Shown: positions 23,898 to 38,800, counted from the stretch's first letter. The stretch: 64,000 bases of DNA from Panulirus ornatus (GCF_036320965.1 NC_092287.1:5236297-5300296); one strand, 5' to 3'. Numbers and translations are program-made. Notes: generated by a model from the letters alone, not told the origin.

Positions 23898-26800
23898 TTG
23901 GTAAGGTTATTTAATGTATGTATGACTCATGGTGAGATGCCTGAGGATTGGCGGAATGCGTGCATAGTGCCATTGTACAAAGGCAAAGGGGATAAGAGTG
24001 AGTGCTCAAATTACAGAGGTATAAGTTTGTTGAGTATTCCTGGTAAATTATATGGGAGGGTATTGATTGAGAGGGTGAAGGCATGTACAGAGCATCAGAT
24101 TGGGGAAGAGCAGTGTGGTTTCAGAAGTGGTAGAGGATGTGTGGATCAGGTGTTTGCTTTGAAGAATGTATGTGAGAAATACTTAGAAAAGCAAATGGAT
24201 TTTTATGTAGCATTTATGGATCTGGAGAAGGCATATGATAGAGTTGATAGAGATGCTCTGTGGAAGGTATTAAGGATATATGGTGTGGGAGGAAAGTTGT
24301 TAGAAGCAGTGAAAAGTTTTTATCGAGGATGTAAGGCATGTGTACGTGTAGGAAGAGAGGAAAGTGATTGGTTCTCAGTGAATGTAGGTTTGTGGCAGGG
24401 GTGTGTGATGTCTCCATGGTTGTTTAATTTGTTTATGGATGGGGTTGTTAGGGAGGTAAATGCAAGAGTTTTGGAAAGAGGGGCAAGTATGAAGTCTGTT
24501 GGGGATGAGAGAGCTTGGGAAGTGAGTCAGTTGTTGTTCGCTGATGATACAGCGCTGGTGGCTGATTCATGTGAGAAACTGCAGAAGCTGGTGACTGAGT
24601 TTGGTAAAGTGTGTGGAAGAAGAAAGTTAAGAGTAAATGTGAATAAGAGCAAGGTTATTAGGTACAGTAGGGTTGAGGGTCAAGTCAATTGGGAGGTGAG
24701 TTTGAATGGAGAAAAACTGGAGGAAGTGAAGTGTTTTAGATATCTGGGAGTGGATCTGGCAGCGGATGGAACCATGGAAGTGGAAGTGGATCATAGGGTG
24801 GGGGAGGGGGCGAAAATTCTGGGGGCCTTGAAGAATGTGTGGAAGTCGAGAACATTATCTCGGAAAGCAAAAATGGGTATGTTTGAAGGAATAGTGGTTC
24901 CAACAATGTTGTATGGTTGCGAGGCGTGGGCTATGGATAGAGTTGTGCGCAGGAGGATGGATGTGCTGGAAATGAGATGTTTGAGGACAATGTGTGGTGT
25001 GAGGTGGTTTGATCGAGTGAGTAACGTAAGGGTAAGAGAGATGTGTGGAAATAAAAAGAGCGTGGTTGAGAGAGCAGAAGAGGGTGTTTTGAAGTGGTTT
25101 GGGCACATGGAGAGAATGAGTGAGGAAAGATTGACCAAGAGGATATATGTGTCGGAGGTGGAGGGAACGAGGAGAAGAGGGAGACCAAATTGGAGGTGGA
25201 AAGATGGAGTGAAAAAGATTTTGTGTGATCGGGGCCTGAACATGCAGGAGGGTGAAAGGAGGGCAAGGAATAGAGTGAATTGGAGCGATGTGGTATACCG
25301 GGGTTGACATGCTGTCAGTGGACTGAATCAAGGCATGTGAAGTGTCTGGGGTAAACCATGGAAAGCTGTGTAGGTATGTATATTTGCGTGTGTGGACGTA
25401 TGTATATACATGTGTATGGGGGGGGTTTGGGCCATTTCTTTCGTCTGTTTCCTTGCGCTACCTCGCAAACTCGGGAGAACATCATTCAGAGTACATGGAG
25501 ACGTTTTTCTGGCATCATGGTCAGGAATGCTAACTGCTACACCGCATAGGTCCATATATTTATTACAGTATTGTGAACCCTGTTCCTGATTTCAGTGCAT
25601 GCATCAGACATGTCCAGTCTCTCAGCTTGCTCAGTCACATCATCAAGCCATATTCACTGTGTTTAATTGAGACATGAACTTCAACAATTATATGTTCTTT
25701 ACTAAGTTCATTTGCCAAGTGAGATCAGAGTCTCCCGTCACCCACCTCCACAGAAAAATACTACCATTTCATCCAGTGTCACATCATTTCTCATCTCAGT
25801 TTCTGAACTTCTCCTCTTATTAGTATCTGATCAACTGTGTTTTTTATTAAGCTGTATCCTATGATGATAATTCTAATGGTAATTTTGAAAATTTTTGTTT
25901 CAGTCATATGATAATCTGAGTTATTTTATGTTTTATAGCAGCTGAATCCTGAAGATGATTCAGTGGAAACTGATGAAGGAGACAGCAGGATCGAGCTACC
26001 ATCAAACTGGAGCAGCAGTATTCCAGATTTCTTGGTTCATGCAATTAATTCGTGCCTGCGGGAAATTGTGAAGGTGTATAAGTATGCTGACCAGCTCCTA
26101 GCTCAGCCACACAGGTTTGTCTTTATGTAATTACACTGTAAAAGCTGTATATGGGTACTTTCAAGGAATTACATGAAGGAACTGTGAAAATTAGGTTAGT
26201 TTTTATCACCACTTAAACAAAAATAGGACAGCATTTTTCAGGTGGCTTTTTAAGTTAATGTTTTGAGCAGTTATTTGATGTGTTCATTGATGTTAAGATG
26301 TTAGGGCTGGCAGTTTGATGACTAAGTATGGGTTTAGAACGTGCTTAGTACAGGGTTGAACTACACTGATTGAGCATTGTATATACACATGTATATACAT
26401 AAACACCCACACACATATATATATGTATACATTTCAACATATACATAGACAAACATATACATATATACACGTGTACACATCCACACTTGCTGCCTTCATC
26501 CATTTCCATTGCCAACCCGACACACATGAAATGGCACCCCATCACCCCCACATGCGCGCAAGATTGCGCTAAGAAAAGACAACAAAGGCCATATTCATTC
26601 ACACATAAGTCTCTAGCTGTCATGTGTAGTGCACTGAAATCACAGTTCCCTTTCCACATCCAGGCCCCACAAAACTTTCCATGGTTTACCCCAGACGCTT
26701 CTCATACCCTGGTTAAATCCATTGACAGCATGTCGACCCCGGTGTACCACATCGTTTCAATTCACTATTCCTTGCACGCCTTTCACCCTCCTGTATGACC

Positions 26801-29800
26801 AGGCCTGATCCCTCAAAATCTTTTTCACTCCATTCTTCCACCTCCAATTTGGTCTCCCACTTCTCGTTCCCTCCACCTCAGACATATATCCTCTGTCAAT
26901 CTTTCCTCACTCATACTCTACATGTGACAGAACCATTTCAATACACCCTCTTCTGCTCTCTGACCAACCACACTCTTTTTATTACCACACATCTCTCTTA
27001 CCCTTTCATTACTTAATCAAACCCCCTCACACCACGTATTGTCCTCAAACATTTCATTTCCAACACATCCACCCTCCTCCGCTCAACCCTATCTATAGCC
27101 CATGCCTTGCAACCATGTAACATTGTTGGAACCACTATTCCTTCATACGTACCCATTTTTGCTCTCCGAAATAACGTTCTCACCTTCCACACATTCTTCA
27201 ATGCTCCCAGAACCTTTGCTCCCTCCCCCACCCTGTGACTCAATTCTGCTTCCATTGTTCCATTCGCTGCTAAATCCAGCCCCAGATATCTAAAACACTC
27301 TACTTCCTTCAGTTTTTCTCCATTCAAACTTACCTCCTAATTAACTTGCACCTCAACCCTACTAAACCTAATAACCTTGCTCTTATTCACATTTACTCTA
27401 TACTTTATTCTTTCACACACTTTACCAAATTCAGTCATCGACTTCTGCAGTTTCCCACCCGAATCAGCCACCAGGGCTGTATCATCAGCGAACAACAACT
27501 GACTCACTTCCCAAACCCTCTCATCCACAACAGACTGCATACTTGCCCCTCTTTCCAGAACTCTTGCATTCACCTCCCTAACAACCCCATCCATAAACAA
27601 ATTTAACAGCCATGGAGACATCACGCACCCTTGCTGCAAACCTACATTCACTGAGAACCAATCACTTTCCCCTCTTCCTACTCATACACATGCCTTACTC
27701 CCTTGATAAAAACTTTTCACTGCTTCTAGCAACTTACCTAAAACATCATATACTCTTAATACCTTCCACAAAGCATCTCTATCAACTCTATCATATGCTT
27801 TTTCCAGATCCATAAATGCTACATACAAATCCATCTGTTTTTCTAAGTATTTCTCGCATACATTCTTCAAAGCAAATACCTGATTCACACATCCTTTACC
27901 ACTTCTGAAACCACAGCACTCTTCCCCAATCTGATGCTCTGTACATGCCTTTACCCTCTCAATCAATACCCTCCCATATAATTTCCCAGTAATACTCAAC
28001 AAACTTATACCTCTGTAATTTGAACACTCACCTTTATCCCCTTTGCCTTTATACAGCGGCACTATGCATGCATTTCGCCATTCCTCAGGCACTTCACCAT
28101 GAACCATACATACATTGAATATCCTTACTAACCAGTCAGCAACACAGTCACCACCCTTTTTTGATAAATTCCACTGCAATACCATCCAAACCGGCTGCCT
28201 TGCCGGCTTTCATCTTCTGCAAAGCTTTCACTACCTGTTCTCTGTTTACCAAACCATTCTCCCTGACCCCTCTCACTTCGCACACCACCTTGACCAAAAC
28301 ACCTTATCATCAAACACATTCAACAAACCTTCAAAATCCTCACTCCATCTCTTTCTCACTGCACTACTACTTATTATTACCTCCCCATTGGACCCCTTGA
28401 TGTTCCTGTTTCTTCTCTTGTCTTATGCACTTTATTTACCTCCTTCCAAAGCATCTTTTTGTTCCCCCTAAAATTTAATGATACTCTCTTACCCCAACTC
28501 TCATTTGCCCTCTTTTTGACCCCTGGCACCTTTCTCTTGACCTCCTGCCTCTTTCTTTTATACATCTCCCAGTCATTCGCACTACTTCTCTGCAAAAATC
28601 GTCCAGATGCCTCTCTCTTCTCTTTCACTAACGATCTTACTTCTTCATCCCACCACTCTACCCTTTGTGTTGAGAGTATATGTATACAGTGTAGTGTAGT
28701 GGTGTCCAGAGAGTTTGAATTTGATGTTCATAAGATAAGGAAAAGATACATCCTTATACCTCAGTTCTTTTCCATCTCAGTGAGGTAGCGTCAGGAACAA
28801 ATTGAATAACGGCCTCATTAGCACACATCCACTCTCTTGCTGCCATTTATTATGTACTGAAACTAGTGCCTGTCATCCACAGCCAAGCTCAAAGACTATT
28901 CCTTGGTGTATTTTGACTATAAGCCTCTGTATAGAGAAGCTTTAGCAGTGAAATGAATTAACTTCATGGAATTGTTAGCCAGTATTTCAGTGGTTGTCAA
29001 GTTGCACTCTTCTGACCCAGGTAGCTGTATTTTCTTTCTGCCTCGCCTACATGTGGACTGCTGGCATTTTGTCCACAAACATACAATCTCCTTGCCACAT
29101 ATAGCACTTGACAAAACCTAACTCACACAGCTGATTCTTTTTAGTTAGATTTTCCTGTGGTGAGCCTTTTGGCAAAATGCTAGGAGCAATAGATAGAAGT
29201 AGTGGATAGGAACATTTAAGTAGAAGCATTAGGTTGAAACAACAGGTAGAAATAGTAGGTAGGAACATTAGATTGTAATAGTCAGTAGGAACATTAGTTA
29301 GGAACGTCTGCAAACACTGCACTGGACTTGCATTCTGCCAGTAGCCTGTTAAGGGAGAGGCACTAAAGGCTAAGAAGCAGCACTGGAGTTCACTGAGGAA
29401 GTTCCAGAGGGGAACAGGTGTTTCCTCTTTTAGAAATTGAAATACATGAAGGGGAGGATTTCCAACTCCACTTCTGCTCCCTTTAGTTGCCTTCTACAAC
29501 ATGCAGGGAATATGGAGGTAGAATTCTGTTCCATTAAGTCGTTTTGTTCTCAGTATGTTGACAAAGTTCTCATTCCTTTGTGTAATTATATTTTCATTCT
29601 TCCAGGTGGTTGCCAGGCTCCAAGCAGTTCCAGTTGCCCAAGAACCCTCATGATCCATATCCTCAGCTCTACCTAGTATTTGATCATGGTGATCTCTTAC
29701 AGTCTTTAGCTGTTTTGCTTGGAGCTCTGGGTGCTGTGCAGAGTGGGGCATTGATAGGAGGTATCAAAAATTTACTGGACTGCATGTTGTTGAATGGCCA

Positions 29801-32800
29801 TGCTCTGAAGTATATGGCTGCCCATCCTGAGGCAACCACCACTATTACTAGGAGCTTACTTCAGGTAGTTTTATCATTTCTGGTCATTATGTTCTTTAGA
29901 GTTATGATATGAAGCTACAAATGATAAGATGAGGGAGGAAGGAGGTAGGGGAAACCAAAAAGTAAATGTGAGGATGAGGTGGTAGAGGCTTTGGGTATTT
30001 ATTAGTAATAATTAGTAATTAGTGATAATTAGTAAGGTTTGACATATATTGGGTAGAAAAATTGGATGACATGTTATGAGCAGATTGAAACAGAGCACAT
30101 GAAGTGGTCATATTAAAACAGTATAGTTTGGTTTATCTGTGGGTGGTAGGCTCAGATATCAGTACATTATATATGACATCCAGAGAGTGGATGTGTGCAA
30201 ATGAAGCTGTTGTTTGCTCCTAATGCTGCTTCTTTAAGGCAGGAAAAGCAGTTGGGTATAAAAAAAAATCCATCTATGAATCTATTGTGTGAGAAAGGGT
30301 AGTTGTGATGGTTGGAAGAGGAAGTTAAGTTGTTAGTGAAAGATGAAAGAAGTGCATAAGCATTGGGAGATGTACAAGAGGAAGTCTGCAGGAAGGTTAT
30401 CTATATTTATTTTATTTTATTTTATTATGCTTTGTTGCTGTCTCCCGCACTAGCGAGGTAGCACAAGGAAACAGATGAAAGAATGACCCAACCCACCCAC
30501 ATACACATGTATATACATAAATGCCCACACATGCACATATATATACCTATACATTTCAATGTATACATACATACACATACAGAGACATATGCATATATAC
30601 ACATGTACATATTCGTGCTTGCTGCCTTTATCCATTCCCATCGCCACCCTGCCACACATGAAATGGCACCCCCTCCCCCTGCATGCATGTGAGGTAGCAC
30701 TAGAAAAAGACAACAAAGGCCACATTCATTCACACTCAGTCTCTAGCTGTCATGTGTAATGCACCGAAACCACAGCTCCCTTTCCACATCCAGGCCCCAG
30801 GAAGGTACAGGGGCAAAAAAAAAGAGCAAATGAAACTTGGGGTGAGAGAATATTGGTAAACCAGGGAAGATAAGAAAATGTATTGGAAAAACGTGAATAG
30901 TGTGAGGAGAACAAGAGAACTAATTGCATCATCACTGAAGGGAGCACATGGAGAAGTGGTAACAGGTAACAAGGATTGCAGTTTAATTTTTCAGGGTAGG
31001 GGGTGATGCTGTTAATGATTGATTAGTTAGGGTTTTCTGTGTTTGTATGGCTCAAGGTGAGGTGCCAGAGGAGTGTCTGGAATGCAACTGTTGTTTACAA
31101 GTACTCTGAGATCCACTTTGTGTGGAATTGCTGCACATGCACTTTTCCAGGAATGTATCCATAGCATAGAGTGGGGCATAGATGTAGTTCTGTTTTTATA
31201 AGATGTTGAAGAATTATAGTAATCAAATTTGATGAGAATAATGTAATAGATAGAAACAGAGAACAAATGATTTTTTCTTATTAAGTTTGAATAAAATTAG
31301 TTATTTAGTTGATTCATACAATGAATTTGTCATTTTAGTAAAATTCATAAATTAGGGTGCTAACGGAATGTACATATTTCCAGTTGGGAGAAGATGGACG
31401 TGAAGAAGGGAACGATGACACTTCTCTTCATCAGCTAGGAATGCAGATGGTACACAGCTTTCATGCCCTCCACCAGTTAGATGCCTTAGCACTTTTGGCT
31501 GCATCTCATAACACTGATTATTCTCAAGCAGTGACTCACTTCAATACACTGACATCTCTTCTCCTTTCACCTGCTGGTCGTCAGGCAATTACTTCAGTGC
31601 TAAGTGTTGGGAAGAACATAGAAATACTCTTTCCATATCTTAAACTTGGAGCAGGTGATGATCAAGATAATGCACCTACTAGATTGTCTTGTTATGGATA
31701 TGCTGTAGATCTTATAGTGCAGACTGTAAAATTCTCAGAAAATGTTGAGATATTAGAGCAGTATGGTGGAAAATTAATTGAGTTGATAGAATATGAAGAA
31801 ACTAGAGAAGGACCAAAATTGGATGAACATGCTAAACTTTGTGAGATTATTCCTTGGATATCTATTGCAAGATCTGCTGAAAACTTTACTTATGATAATT
31901 TAGCCAATCTTTCCAACAATTTGAAGGACCAGTTGGAGAAAATAGATAAATTTTCAGGTGAACTGGTGACACACTTGCGTATTATACAGCATTTAACAGT
32001 ACCTAAATACCCAGTGTCAGACCTTGCACCTGAGGATCATAATGGTGAACTTATAGAAGAATTAAAGTATAAATATGCAACAGTTCAGCTTTTTTCAGCT
32101 GATTGTCACACACATCTTATAAACCTTTTGACCAAACTCTGTGTTATGTATTCTCAACCATCGGTTCATGCATCAAACTTTACATGCTCAGAAGGTGCAA
32201 TACTTCTAGCGGTAATTCAGCCAACATTGACCATACTCAAGAACATTCTTATTTATGTAATTCAAGCAAGAAACACCAACTTCAAAGACCTTACTGCTAT
32301 TGTTCCCCTTGTGCAAACATACCTTTTGTTACAGTCATTTCCAGTTGGATCCCAACATTATGTTCAAGCTCAGTATTTACAGCAGGAGGTCATCAGCATC
32401 TTGTTGGTGTACACTCAACCAGTCTACTCTAAGGCAGAAGGAGAAGAGGTCTTAGCCAAGAGTTTATGGACAAAGATGATGGCTGAGGTAACTATATTAT
32501 TCATATAATTCTCAAGTTTCTTTTTATGGATTTTAGTAGATTAGTTGGCTACAGTTGCACATAAAAGATGTGTTATGAGAGAAAATATGTTTCTCTTACT
32601 GTTTGTGTCCATCTTTAATGACTCCTTATCTCCTAGCCCCTTTAACATTTTTAAACTTCATGCTTCCCACAAACTTTGCTGTTTCTTATGTCTGTGTTAC
32701 TGCTGCTCCCCTTCTTTACTGCAAGCACATTTTGAAAATCTTTTCCTATATAAATGTTTGTCATTTCCTGTGTTAACCAGGTAGTGCCAGAAATGAAGAA

Positions 32801-35800
32801 GTGACCTCAATCACTCACATCCATTATTTAGCTGTTATTTATAATGCAGCCAAACCAGAGCCTCCAAATTGTAACGGTCCTACACACCTTTCTTTGGTTA
32901 CCCCTGGGTTCAGCCCATTGACAACATGTCATCTTCCCTACAGCTGTAAGCCACAACATTCCAATTCTCTAAATCCCTTGCATGCCTCTCACCCTCCTAC
33001 ATTTTCAGGCCCCAAGTATCTTTCACTCCATCATTCCACTTCCAACCTCTTCAGCTCACTCTTACATGCTCCTCTTAGTAATCATTCTATCTCCACCCTC
33101 TTCAGCTCACTCATACGTGCTCCTCTTAGTACCACACCTTTCTCTTATTCTGTCACTTACTTGATTACCCTTCCGTACACCACAAATTGTTTTCAGACAT
33201 TTCATTTTTGATACATTCACTCTATCCTTTACCTTTTTTTGTCTAAGGCCCTTGCTTTGTGTACTTAAAGCACTGAGAGAATTACTGTAACATCAAATGT
33301 ATCCATTTATGGGTATACAATGTCCTCACTTTCCATGTATTCCTCAATATATCCTTAACATTTGACACACCCTCACCACCCTATGACTCACCTCAGCTCC
33401 CATGGTTCCATTTGCTGTCATATCCACTTAGAAGTATCACTCCATTTCCTCTTGGTTCTCTCCATTCAAACTCACTCTCCAAGTAACCTTTGATTTCAGT
33501 GCCAAACCTAATAAACTTGTCTTCATATGTCCAAGTTATTACAGCCCACCTTCTTCAGCTCTGTTAACCATACTCTCCTTATTACCACACCTCTCTTATC
33601 TTACCATTGCTTACTCTATCAACCCTCCTCATGTCACACAGTTTCCTCAGGCATTTCATTTCCAGCACAGCCATCCTCTTCCTTACATTATCATCTATAG
33701 CCCATGCCTCACATCCATACGACACCATCTGGATTGCATAAGAAATAATGGATAAGAGAAAGGTGTGGTGGTAAGGGGAATGTGCTTGAGAGAGCTGAAA
33801 AGGGTATGCTGAAGTAATGTAGATATATAGAAAGTATGGTTAAGAGGGAGTACATGTCAGAAGTTGAGGGAACAAGAAAAATGGGATAATCAAGGAGGTG
33901 GAAGGATGGAGTGAAAGATGTTCTGAAGGTTTGGAATCTTATGAAGCAGGAGGGTGCTTGACATGTGAGTGATAGAACAAATTGGAGTGATGGTGTATAT
34001 CGGAGATGAAGTGCTGTCAGTGGGCTGAATCAGGGCTGAAGTGGTTGGGGGAGACCATGGAAAGGTCTGTGGGGCCCAGCTATGGATAGGGAGTTCTGGT
34101 TTTGGTGCATTATACGTGACAGCTAAAGAATGCATAAGGCCATTTTTTAGCGTTCCTGGTGCTACCTTTATTACAGGAAATATCAAACATGTATGAAAAA
34201 GAGAAATATATTTCACTGCCACTATTCTCTGATTTCCTGAAAAGACAAAGTATACATCAACTTTGATCGTAAGTTAGCTAAGTTGCAACAAAGTCCTTCA
34301 TACCATTTTATTGTTTGCTTGTTTATTATGGTTATTCTATTATTGATGAATACTTTTTTCCACAGATCTTCAAGTATCTTTTGACTGGACCTCATACTTT
34401 CACTGGAGTAATCAGCTTGATTATAGAATTATTACCACTACCCCTCCCTGTTCAGACCCGCATACCACTGTCCAATGAGGAGTCTTCTCGAATTATTAAT
34501 CTTCGCAAGCTTTGGAGTGCTCATCTCTACTGTCTGTCATCTAACATCCATGAAATTATCATGCGTTTAGGTCTGACAAGCTTTCCACCTTTGATGCATC
34601 TTTTACGTCGGATGTGCATTGCTCTGTCAGATCTTTCAGCTCCCATGGCTCTACTAGTAGCCCGTGCAACTTTAGATCTTATCCTTCAGGCTCATCGAAT
34701 AGATAAACATGCATCTGGTGAAGACTTTGGACCATGTTCCCTACAAACTGGCCGTGTTCTAAACACTCTGGCTCTTTTGGTGTCACATGCACCCACCAAG
34801 GCTGCTGTGCTTCACTTGCTACGTGGAGGCTCACCTACATTGGCTACCAACGTGACTAAAGGGGAAGATAAATATACAGGTTTAGTGGCACTTTGGTGCC
34901 GTATCCTTAATGTTGCTGCTAGTGGGTCTCATGCTCACATGCAAGCTCAGGATTGCCTGATCACAATAATTCAGTATCTTTGTGATCATGAAAATGCAAT
35001 GCATGTAACTCAGGATTCAGGTATGCAGGAAGGTGACCTACAAAGCAATTTGCCAACAGTGTTAACATTGAGTGGTGTCCCAAACAAGGACACATTGATA
35101 CCTATTTTAGATGCATTGATAGATCACCTCCGAAACCTTCACAGCTCACATCAGTCTATCCAGCAAGTTCTCAGAGCACTCATGCATGTCATGGAACATG
35201 ACTACGGATTCTATCACATTAAAAGGTATGAAATGATTTAAGACTGCTTTTGTACTTATGCTATCTGTGTTATGTACGCCTTTACAGTTATTAGTGCAAA
35301 ACAGCACTTGCAGAATATCTGTGTTGTTTATACCTTTTCTTGCAACAGGAGTAGGATGTGGTTTGCAGAAGATTAAAACATTCTCCTTTTTGGTTTGGTT
35401 ATCTGTTCAGTATTAATTGTCAGTTGACTGCATGAAATCAGATTTTGAATAACCAGCAAGTCTGTTCAGAAATAGACCTGGAACATTTTAGATCAGTTTA
35501 ATGCCTATCCCACTGCTGTTACTTGGAATCTATTAATATGAGATGATATTGCCCTTAACCCCATTGATAATTCCCAGATTATCACCTCTAGATGGTAGCA
35601 TTTACTGTAGCTATATCCTTTGTTAGAGAATTTAGCTGTCTCCTTGTGTCTTCATTCATGATATAGGTAGAATAAGTCCTTACATTGCATCTTAAGGATG
35701 TAAAAGTCTTTAATGAAATGCATTTCATAGAGCACTTGACATATGGAGCTAGTTGCTGTTTGCTGATGCTAAAGCCAAGTAAAACTGCATTCATCTAAGA

Positions 35801-38800
35801 TTTCTTGAAAAGCAGGTAGTGGTGACTACTCAGATGAATGTTTAATGTACCTCACTAGGTTTGTCACATTATATGAGGATCATGGGAATCAGAATGTCAT
35901 GGAATAAGCCACCTTATCATCAAACACATTCATCAGTCCTTCACAAGACTCACTCCATCTCCTCCTTACCTTGTCTCTACCTGTTACTGCTTTCTTAATT
36001 GCCTCCTTCACAGATGTTCTCATTTGTTTTCTTGTGTTTCTCTATCAGCTCTTTTCAAAACATCTTATTCTCCCTGAAACTTACTGATACTTGCATAACC
36101 TAACTCTCATTTGCCCTATTTTTCAATCTCTTTACTTCCCTCATGACCTCTTGCTACTTTCTCCTTTACAACTCCCAATCATTTGTACTCCTTTGTAAGT
36201 ACCACCCATACACCTCTCTTCTCTCTTTCACAAGCAACTTCATCATACTTACATTCACTGCCATATATCACCTGCTCACCTACCACTCTCTGTATGCTAC
36301 ACACCTCTCCTGCATATGCCAGCATTGCTGCCTTAAATACCTCCCATTCCTCATGCACTCCTCAGACTTTATTTACTCACCTTGCCTCATTTTAATCTGA
36401 TTATATTAGAGGGCATCTTGCCTCATGATGAGGAATGTGTAGGAAGTTCCACTAAACATATTAACCATAAATGTTAACAAGGAAGCTATAAGAAGGAAAT
36501 GGCTAATTTTTTTAACTTCTTTTATGCAATAGTATAGCTTCCAAGGATGGTTCAAACCTTTCCCTCCTGAACAAGGAGTTTGTATTTATTAGACGTAACA
36601 TTATGATCGAATGTTATTTAAAAGCTATGAATATTCCCCTTGTTTCAGTGTGATGGAAAAAAAGAAGGCCTGTCTCATCAGTCTTTTTAAGAGGCTGAGT
36701 TCATCATTTAGAAAAGAATCACAGGAGCATATAACAACACTCCAGGGGGCTTTAGAATTCTGTCAACTTCTTATTATGGTTGATGACTCTTCAGTGTCAC
36801 GAACACTGACAGTTTCTCCCTCTGAGTTGGCTAATTATCTTGGTTGGAAACCAGGGGGCTATGAGATGCAATTTTCTAAGTATACTCAGGACAAAAAGGA
36901 TGCTGTTAAGAAAGAGGAAAAAGAAAAAGAAAAGGAAAAGCCCATTAAGGAAGAGCCTTTGGAGGAGCATTGTGGTGAGAAGGAAGAGGAACCAACTGAA
37001 AAAGAGAGTGAGGTGGAAGTAAAACAGGAGGAGGCTGAGACTGTTGAAGAGAAGAAGGAGGAATCAAAAAGAGAAGAAATAAAAAAAGAAGAACCAAGAA
37101 AAGAAGAGGAAACTCAGGAACGCATTCATCCCCTAAAATTGCTTGAAAAGCAGGTAGTGGTAAGTATTCTGATGATATTTTGGTGTACATCACAAGGTTT
37201 GTCACGTTAAAGAAGAATCCTGGGTGTTAGAATCTCATTAGACAAGTTACAAGGAGCCCCATAATTTTCATTGTGTCCACTTGTCCATGTGAGTTCATCT
37301 GTACTTATTTGGGTTGCTGCAGTTGAAAATGAAATGCCTGATGATGATATGTAGAGTGAGGCAGGTTGATCATGCAAGGTTTGATATTGTAGGAGAGAGA
37401 TATGATAGTAAGTACATGATAGTAAGTACATTTTGATTGTTATAACTGTTCTATATGTGTTGATTTATTTGTATTGAATGTTTTGGACATATGAAGTGGC
37501 TGACTGAAGGGAGACTGACTAAGAGAATATTCTGTGTGTGTCAGAAGTGTAGGAAGCAAGGAGGAGTGCTTGCCTGCCTACCTACCTACCTTCCTACAAG
37601 ATTTGGTAGAATGGCAGGTGCTTTATCACTGAAATATTAAATAGCAAACAATTGTTAAAAAAATTTCCTACAAGTTTGACACTTCTTATATAAGGCTTTC
37701 ATAACTTCTTCCCCCGTCGCAAACCACTTTTCATGACTCTCACCTCCACATGGTTTGCTGACCCAAATACTGTACATGTGTCACCCTGTCTTCAAACACA
37801 TTCAACAGTTCTTCAAAATATTCATTCCATGTCCTCATCACTACTAGTCACCACTTCCCCTTTGTCCTCTTCACCACTGCTCCCATTTATTCTCTGATTT
37901 TTCTCACACTGTTAACCTGCTTACATCATGGTATTCTCCCTGAAGTTTATTAGTATCACTCACCTTAGCTCTCAGTTACCCTCTTTTTCAATTACTGCAC
38001 CTTCCTGTAGACTTTTTGCTGCATTCTCTTGTACATGCCCCAGTCATTTGCATTTTGTACCTTACCTTACCTTTCTGTCCCAGAAGTCCTTTCTATCCTT
38101 ATCTCTCAGAAAGTGTTAGGCAATTCAGTAGTAGGTGCTTGATGTCTTCTGTGTGGTAGTTGTATCGTGGGCATGAAGGGTCTTGAGATATGTTGAAATA
38201 GTGTTTATAGTGTTGTAGTGATGGGTGATGTTTAAAGTGTGAGTGGGAGAGTGATTCATTTTGTCTGGGGAGTGTGAAGTTCCTCAGAAATTTCTCTATA
38301 CCAGCATTAGAAAAAAATCCTTTCAGAACTTGTATGTATCATACATTTTTGAAGAAAAAAAATCCTCAAAAAGTAGTGTACTTTCCCCCTTGTTGGTCTG
38401 GGAGGGTGATGGGTACATTGGGGTGGTATGGACTAGTATATTGATGTTCCTTATCTTTGTAAGTCATCAGTGAGTATGTTTTTTTTTCTAGATTTTGTTT
38501 TATTCTGTGTACTCGTAATCACATTACACTTTCTATGTTCTTTGATGTAATTTCACTCTGTACATACATATGATTTGTGTGTTATCATACATGCAAGAAA
38601 GAAAACTGGCCATGTATCTCTTGTGGGTCATAGAGGACAGCTGAAAGGGGCAAGAGATGGGAGCTGGAATGCCACTCTTTCAGCATTAATTTCCAGAATA
38701 AGGAACACGGGGAGGAGCAAGGAAGATTTCTCCTCTGAGACTCAAGTTATCTATCCTGACACTACTTCGCCTGTGCCAGAAATAGTGAATAAGCATCAAA

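Larger units (their letters stand above)
16656..26693 (+). repeat. Tandem block, copy 2 (carries VIRMA exons b and c again)
   Basis: About 10.0 kb direct repeat of 6862-16658. It lacks the ~1.16 kb segment at 14.1-15.25 kb of copy 1 and has an extra ~1.39 kb at 21.5-22.9 kb. Five single-base indels relative to copy 1 lie in the first 280 bp (16728-16937), with almost none elsewhere outside microsatellites. Only a few substitutions separate the copies, a level compatible with heterozygosity. Confidence 0.95.

Noticed and set aside
6862..26693. Duplication by homologous recombination between flanking LINEs
   Set aside because: Both breakpoints are in minus-strand LINE relics, but at non-equivalent positions about 150 nt apart in the LINE, with only CCA shared; homology-driven exchange does not fit.
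30975..31110. Possible extra VIRMA exon before exon e
   Set aside because: The open stretch matches decayed LINE sequence and exon d already joins exon e in phase.
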